This document shows positions 59,573 through 64,000 of a DNA stretch of 64,000 nucleotides, piece after piece; the stretch's first letter is position 1, and the number at the start of each line of letters is the position of its first letter. The notes beneath the pieces were generated by a model that saw nothing but the letters and a program-made list of their open reading frames with translations, was not told where the DNA came from and searched no databases. Origin of the DNA: Nyssa sinensis (Eukaryota; Streptophyta; Magnoliopsida; Cornales; Nyssaceae). The stretch is taken from positions 124,001 to 188,000 of the forward strand of contig VIRR01000568.1 in assembly GCA_008638375.1 (NCBI GenBank), read 5' to 3'. The translations under genes and the position numbers were made by a program.

Positions 59573-60409
59573 AATTTTACTATTTGGTGCTCATGGGCAT
59601 TGGAATAGATTTCAAGAAGATGGTGATTGAGTTTCCTGGTCAAGTTTAGATGAAGTGGGCTGTTCAGAAACTCAAAAAGTGGAATGTGCTGAGGATAAAA
59701 ATTGTATATATTTTGACTGAATGTATTCATTGGATTTACATACATATGTATGTATGTATATGCACGGGCAGATCAAGGGGTCAAAATTTTTAAAATTTCA
59801 ACTTTTGTATTCTAATTCTGCTAAAAAACTTGAAAAAATAGGAATTGAGCTCCCAAAATTTGTTGAATTTCATAAAATTTCTCTCAAATTTCTAATGTAT
59901 ACACTTTCCCCCCGTGTATTAATGAAATTATAATTGGATATTATCCAATTTATTGTATGTGGACAAGTACAACAACAAAACAAAGAAAGATCAATTCAGA
60001 TTCATATATATCATTTCGTAGTGTAATATTGATTTTTTTAATAGAAAAAGTAAATGCTATATTATTCAAGATTTAAATTCAAAAATACTGTTTATATAAT
60101 ATGATACTCTCTCATTAATTATCCATCACGCAGGTCCTTTTTTAGGTCAAATTTTTTTTTTTTTTTGGGTTGCTCTCAAGAAGAAAATCAAAGTCACGAA
60201 AGCAAATATGAGTGTCTAATTTATTATAAATCAATAATTATTTCTAAACTAGATAAAGGGAACATCCACTATGCAATGCATATTTATTTATTTTTATTAG
60301 TCACATGATATTCACGTGATTACATAAGTGACAAGACAAGTAACTAGATAACTATTTTTATTATGCACTAGATTAAAGCAACAAAACGAAGAAAGACTAA
60401 TTCAAAAAC
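59573..60409. other. Chitinase F 3' flank, no gene
   Basis: Homologous to the A and C flanks, with small deletions (for example near 60130 relative to 1700-1780). No gene supported. Confidence 0.65.
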
Positions 60410-61441
<1,032 letters not shown>

Positions 61442-61864
61442 CTAACTATTGTCGTTTGACCAAACTATGTTAAAATGGGGTTTTCCAAAAGGTTCACTAT
61501 ATATAAGCAGTGGCTTGTTGTCACAGGGTCAACTTTTTCACCCAAATTTTTGCCCCTGTGCGGCGTCAAGACCCCTGCCTTGACCAGCCAACCACGCAAC
61601 CCCCAAAGGAAACAGAACCCCTAGAATAGGATTCCACCACCGTTGAGTCGACACAATTCAATTGCAAACACGAATAGAGACACACACAGAGAACACAGCC
61701 CTTTACAGGAAACTCTTCCCAACCTTTTATTCACTATATACTCATATGAATACAAAGGACTTGCCCAAAGGCTACAAAAATAGACTCTCCCTCACAGATT
61801 CGTCCACACCCCTTGTGTATAACTCTCTATACACTTCTGTGTCTAATACAAGAGACCTTGCCCC

Positions 61865-61874
61865 CTTTATATAG
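61865..61874 (-). promoter_or_regulatory. LTR TATA box facing chitinase F
   Basis: The minus strand reads CTATATAAAGG-like sequence, matching the box at about 32870 in the solo LTR. Transcription from here runs towards 61519 and into the chitinase F promoter. Confidence 0.6.
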
Positions 61875-62139
61875 GCAGAGATCTCAACCGCTCCATGTGA
61901 CATGCACATGGCATGCAGTTGCCCCCAACTGCTAGGGTTTGTCACAGGCTGCCACCTGTGCTGTGCAGTTGCGCCCCAACTGCTAGGGCTTATCTGAAGC
62001 CTTGGATACGCGCCACCTGTGAGGATCCGTGCCTCACTTTGCCGCACACAATAAGGGCCCTTGGATCAGCGTGCCACCTGTGAGGATCCATGCATCCATT
62101 GTCGCACACAATGTGAGCCATTGGATCATGCCAGCATAG

Positions 62140-62420
62140 CAGGCAGTTGCCTTGCGCCCTCTGTCAGCCCGCAACTGCCTTGCGCCCAGCAACTGCCCCG
62201 CAACTGCCTTGCACAACTGCCCTGCGCCGCAACTGCCTTGCGCCCAGCAACTGCCCTGCGCCGCAACTGCACCGCAACTGCCCTGCAACTGCCTTGCGCA
62301 ACCGCCTTGCGCCCAGCAACTGCTCTGCGCAACTGCTCAGTAACTGCCTTGCGCAACTGCCTTGCGCCCAGCAACTGCCCCGCGCAACTGCTCTGCAACT
62401 GCCTTGCGCCACAACTGCCA
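62140..62420. repeat. GC-rich minisatellite in the LTR
   Basis: Irregular repeats of GCAACTGCCTTGCGC and CCCAGCAACTGCCC over about 280 bp. The bias leaves several frames open on both strands, none coding. The solo LTR at 31.9 kb has only a short version. Confidence 0.85.
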
Positions 62421-63553
62421 GCCCCGAGCCCACACTCAAGGACACGGCCGTATGCTGTCAGTCTTGCACCCACGCACCACTTGACCCAACCCAAGCTTCT
62501 GTCTTAGCCCTCGTTTGCCAAGCCATGCCCCCTCATGCCTTGGTCTTCCTTAGCCGCATAGGCCACTCGCCCATGGGCGCTTCGAGGAGGTACTCCCCCC
62601 TATATATGTCAAATGACAATTTGTCCACCTGACAGGAGTGGATACAACCACTTGCAACATCAGTTCTTCCCCCTGTGTGCATCTGCCTTGCCAAAGGCAG
62701 CCATGCACCAAACTGTGAACAAGCCACCGGCTGCACCAACTCTTAAACGTCTAAGTATCCTTCCCAATACTTAGAATATTTTTGACATGCCCTTCAAGAC
62801 ATCCCATCTCTGGAATGACATTCCAACACTGAATGCCATTCTGCTCACGAATCCCATTCCACCCTTGAATGTTATTCCGATGACTTAACATTCCTTCCCT
62901 CATGTCAAGCCATCAAGGCATGGCATGCCTCCCCATGCCCATGCCGCCGTGTCAAGTGTAAAAGGGTCTAACAAACCACCCCCACTTGAAGAGTCCGATG
63001 CCCTCATCGGATTATTCCAAGGCTACTCTCACTGCACTTGGAGAACTGCACCAATGCTGCGCCTACAAACGGCCCCCAAACAGCACCATGCCGCACTGAA
63101 CCTTGAACACATCAAAGCCCACCGCCTTAATCAACTGTAACTGCTATCACGAACACCCACTGTTCTGATTCCTCGCAGCCACCATGCCATAAGCGCTCAC
63201 CGCCTATGACTTCCAAGTCTGAGCATTTGTTGAAGAACCCTCCTGGTTACTTCTGCCACAGAGTTGGCCACTGTCTCAAGCATCCCCCTGCTCTTAACAG
63301 ATTGCCACAGACATGCACTGTCCATGACCATGCTTGGTCCCTCCCCAAGCTCCAACAGTCGTCACTGTCTCACCATTGCTGCCTCGGACACGTCTGTCAA
63401 CCACAGCACTGCACTTGTTCAAGCCCCGCTGCACCGCTACAGCCACTGCTTCTGAACAAGTTCTTGGGAAATTTCCACCAACAGAGCCCCTTGTTGGTAG
63501 TTAAGGGTCGTGAGGGCCTTTCTCATGGCCAACACACCCTCTGCCGCAACCCT

Positions 63554-64000
63554 TCACTCCCCTAAGTGCAGGTCTTTCTCGACCTGAATGCAGTTCAACA
63601 GCACCATCGGGTTCATTCGAACGGCAGCACCATCATCCGACTCTGATGACCCCTCATCAGAGTTCTCACGAACCAGGGCAGCAAGCTTTTCCCTTGCTGG
63701 ACAGTCCTTCATCCGGTGTGGTCCCTTGCAAATGAAACAGCCACCAGCCCACGGCTTCTTTTGGTCTGCTGCCTCTGCTTTGCCCTTGTCCTTGCCCTTC
63801 TCCGCCTCTGTCCCACCCTCCTTGGCCTTGCCCGAAGATTTGTCAAACTTCTTGGGCTTACCGGTGGTAGAGTTGGATTTGTCAAGCGACAAGTCCACCA
63901 AACTGTCCGCTGCTGCCACGGCACTGGGGAGATCTCGAACTCCCCTTCTTCTCAGTTCTGCCTGAGCCCATCCTTGCAGCCCCGACATGAAATTGAACAG
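63554..64000 (-). CDS. Retrotransposon gag, C-terminal part (partial at window edge)
   Basis: Gag C-terminus of a Ty3-gypsy-type element; the frame continues past the right edge (LFNFMSGLQGWAQ...). It has a capsid-end motif WAQAELRRRGVRDLPSA and AAADSLVDL, a Lys/Glu-rich linker, and a zinc knuckle GCFICKGPHRMKDCPAR (CX2CX3HX4C) around residues 90-105 of the visible part. It ends with an acidic Ser-rich tail and VLLNCIQVEKDLHL. There is no frame continuing into protease. The intact frame suggests recent activity or maintenance of gag. Confidence 0.82.
   Translation of the reverse strand: MFNFMSGLQGWAQAELRRRGVRDLPSAVAAADSLVDLSLDKSNSTTGKPKKFDKSSGKAKEGGTEAEKGKDKGKAEAADQKKPWAGGCFICKGPHRMKDCPAREKLAALVRENSDEGSSESDDGAAVRMNPMVLLNCIQVEKDLHLGE

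Larger units (their letters stand above)
61519..62973 (-). repeat. Gypsy 3' LTR
   Basis: A 1,455-bp LTR; plus strand TGTCACAGGG to GGGTCTAACA. Minus-strand TATA box (TATATAAAG, about 61865-61874). It is longer than the 31.9-kb relative mainly because of the expanded minisatellite at 62140-62420. Confidence 0.88.
61519..64000 (-). mobile_element. Gypsy-family element with gag but no pol (TR-GAG-like), partial
   Basis: A minus-strand LTR element running off the right edge. The 3' LTR is 61519-62973. A purine tract (minus strand AAGTGGGGGTGGTT) abuts it at about 62974-62989; then come about 565 bp without coding sequence, then gag (63554 to beyond 64000). Pol should lie between gag and the 3' LTR but is missing, either by deletion or because this is a non-autonomous gag-only (TR-GAG) element. 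The LTR is the same family as the solo LTR at 31903-33202. Confidence 0.8.

Noticed and set aside
62034..62632. Many overlapping open frames on both strands
   Set aside because: They result from the GC-rich minisatellite in the gypsy LTR; the translations are low-complexity Cys/Ala/Leu or Gln/Arg strings.
63588..63965. 125-codon plus-strand frame
   Set aside because: Antisense shadow of the gypsy gag.

Overview
This is nuclear DNA from a eudicot plant: AT-rich, intron-containing, with plant LTR retrotransposons, hAT elements and a Mutator-like element, and no bacterial or organellar signature. The species cannot be named from the sequence. The backbone is a same-strand (minus) cluster of secreted class III acidic endochitinase genes (GH18, hevamine type): A (2088-2987), B (7296-8195), C (14029-17881, split), E (53755-54654) and F (60410-61309). 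A, B, E and F are intact, intronless 299-residue ORFs with signal peptide, six cysteines and the DxxDxDxE catalytic motif. C is a pseudogene cut by a 2,948-bp solo LTR (14301-17248) with a perfect 5-bp target duplication. B and E form a subfamily with Tyr at 281 in place of the conserved active-site Trp of A, C and F.

Layout. 1-27.9 kb holds units A, B and C with their spacers. A hAT remnant lies downstream of A and C, and one Ty1-copia element sits at the same site upstream of both (complete-length 18282-23222 in C, truncated 3412-5143 in A). The C spacer is interrupted at about 24.6-27.4 kb by other insertions, including a copia LTR with its primer-binding site. 27.9-36.2 kb carries ordinary plant gene remains on the minus strand: the last four exons of a CURT1 thylakoid-curvature gene (28661-29997) and a nonsense-mutated fragment of a WRKY19-like zinc-cluster gene (35676-36206), separated by a gypsy solo LTR (31903-33202) and a non-autonomous hAT element (33775-34854) with perfect target duplications.

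38.1-50.55 kb is bounded by inverted repeats of about 100-140 bp, each carrying a hairpin. I read it as a 12.4-kb Mutator-like (Pack-MULE type) element. It contains pieces of several genes with splice signals: a 5' exon, a lysine-rich C-terminal exon pair, one exon of the CCR4-NOT scaffold NOT1, an unrecognised exon, and a six-exon open gene joining an HMG box to a plant-mobile-domain-like region (44966-46802). No transposase was seen.

51.6-64 kb holds units E and F. Between them is a hAT remnant filled with a minus-strand LTR, a 14-copy array of a 76-bp repeat and another LTR-like end. Upstream of F a gypsy-type element with gag but no pol runs off the window; its 3' LTR carries a TATA box pointing at chitinase F.

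The chitinases should be secreted, lysozyme/chitinase-type defence or housekeeping enzymes of the apoplast. The shared TE insertions give a relative history: a hAT insertion, then unit duplication, a copia insertion before the A/C split, later B/E homogenisation, and a recent solo-LTR disruption of C.
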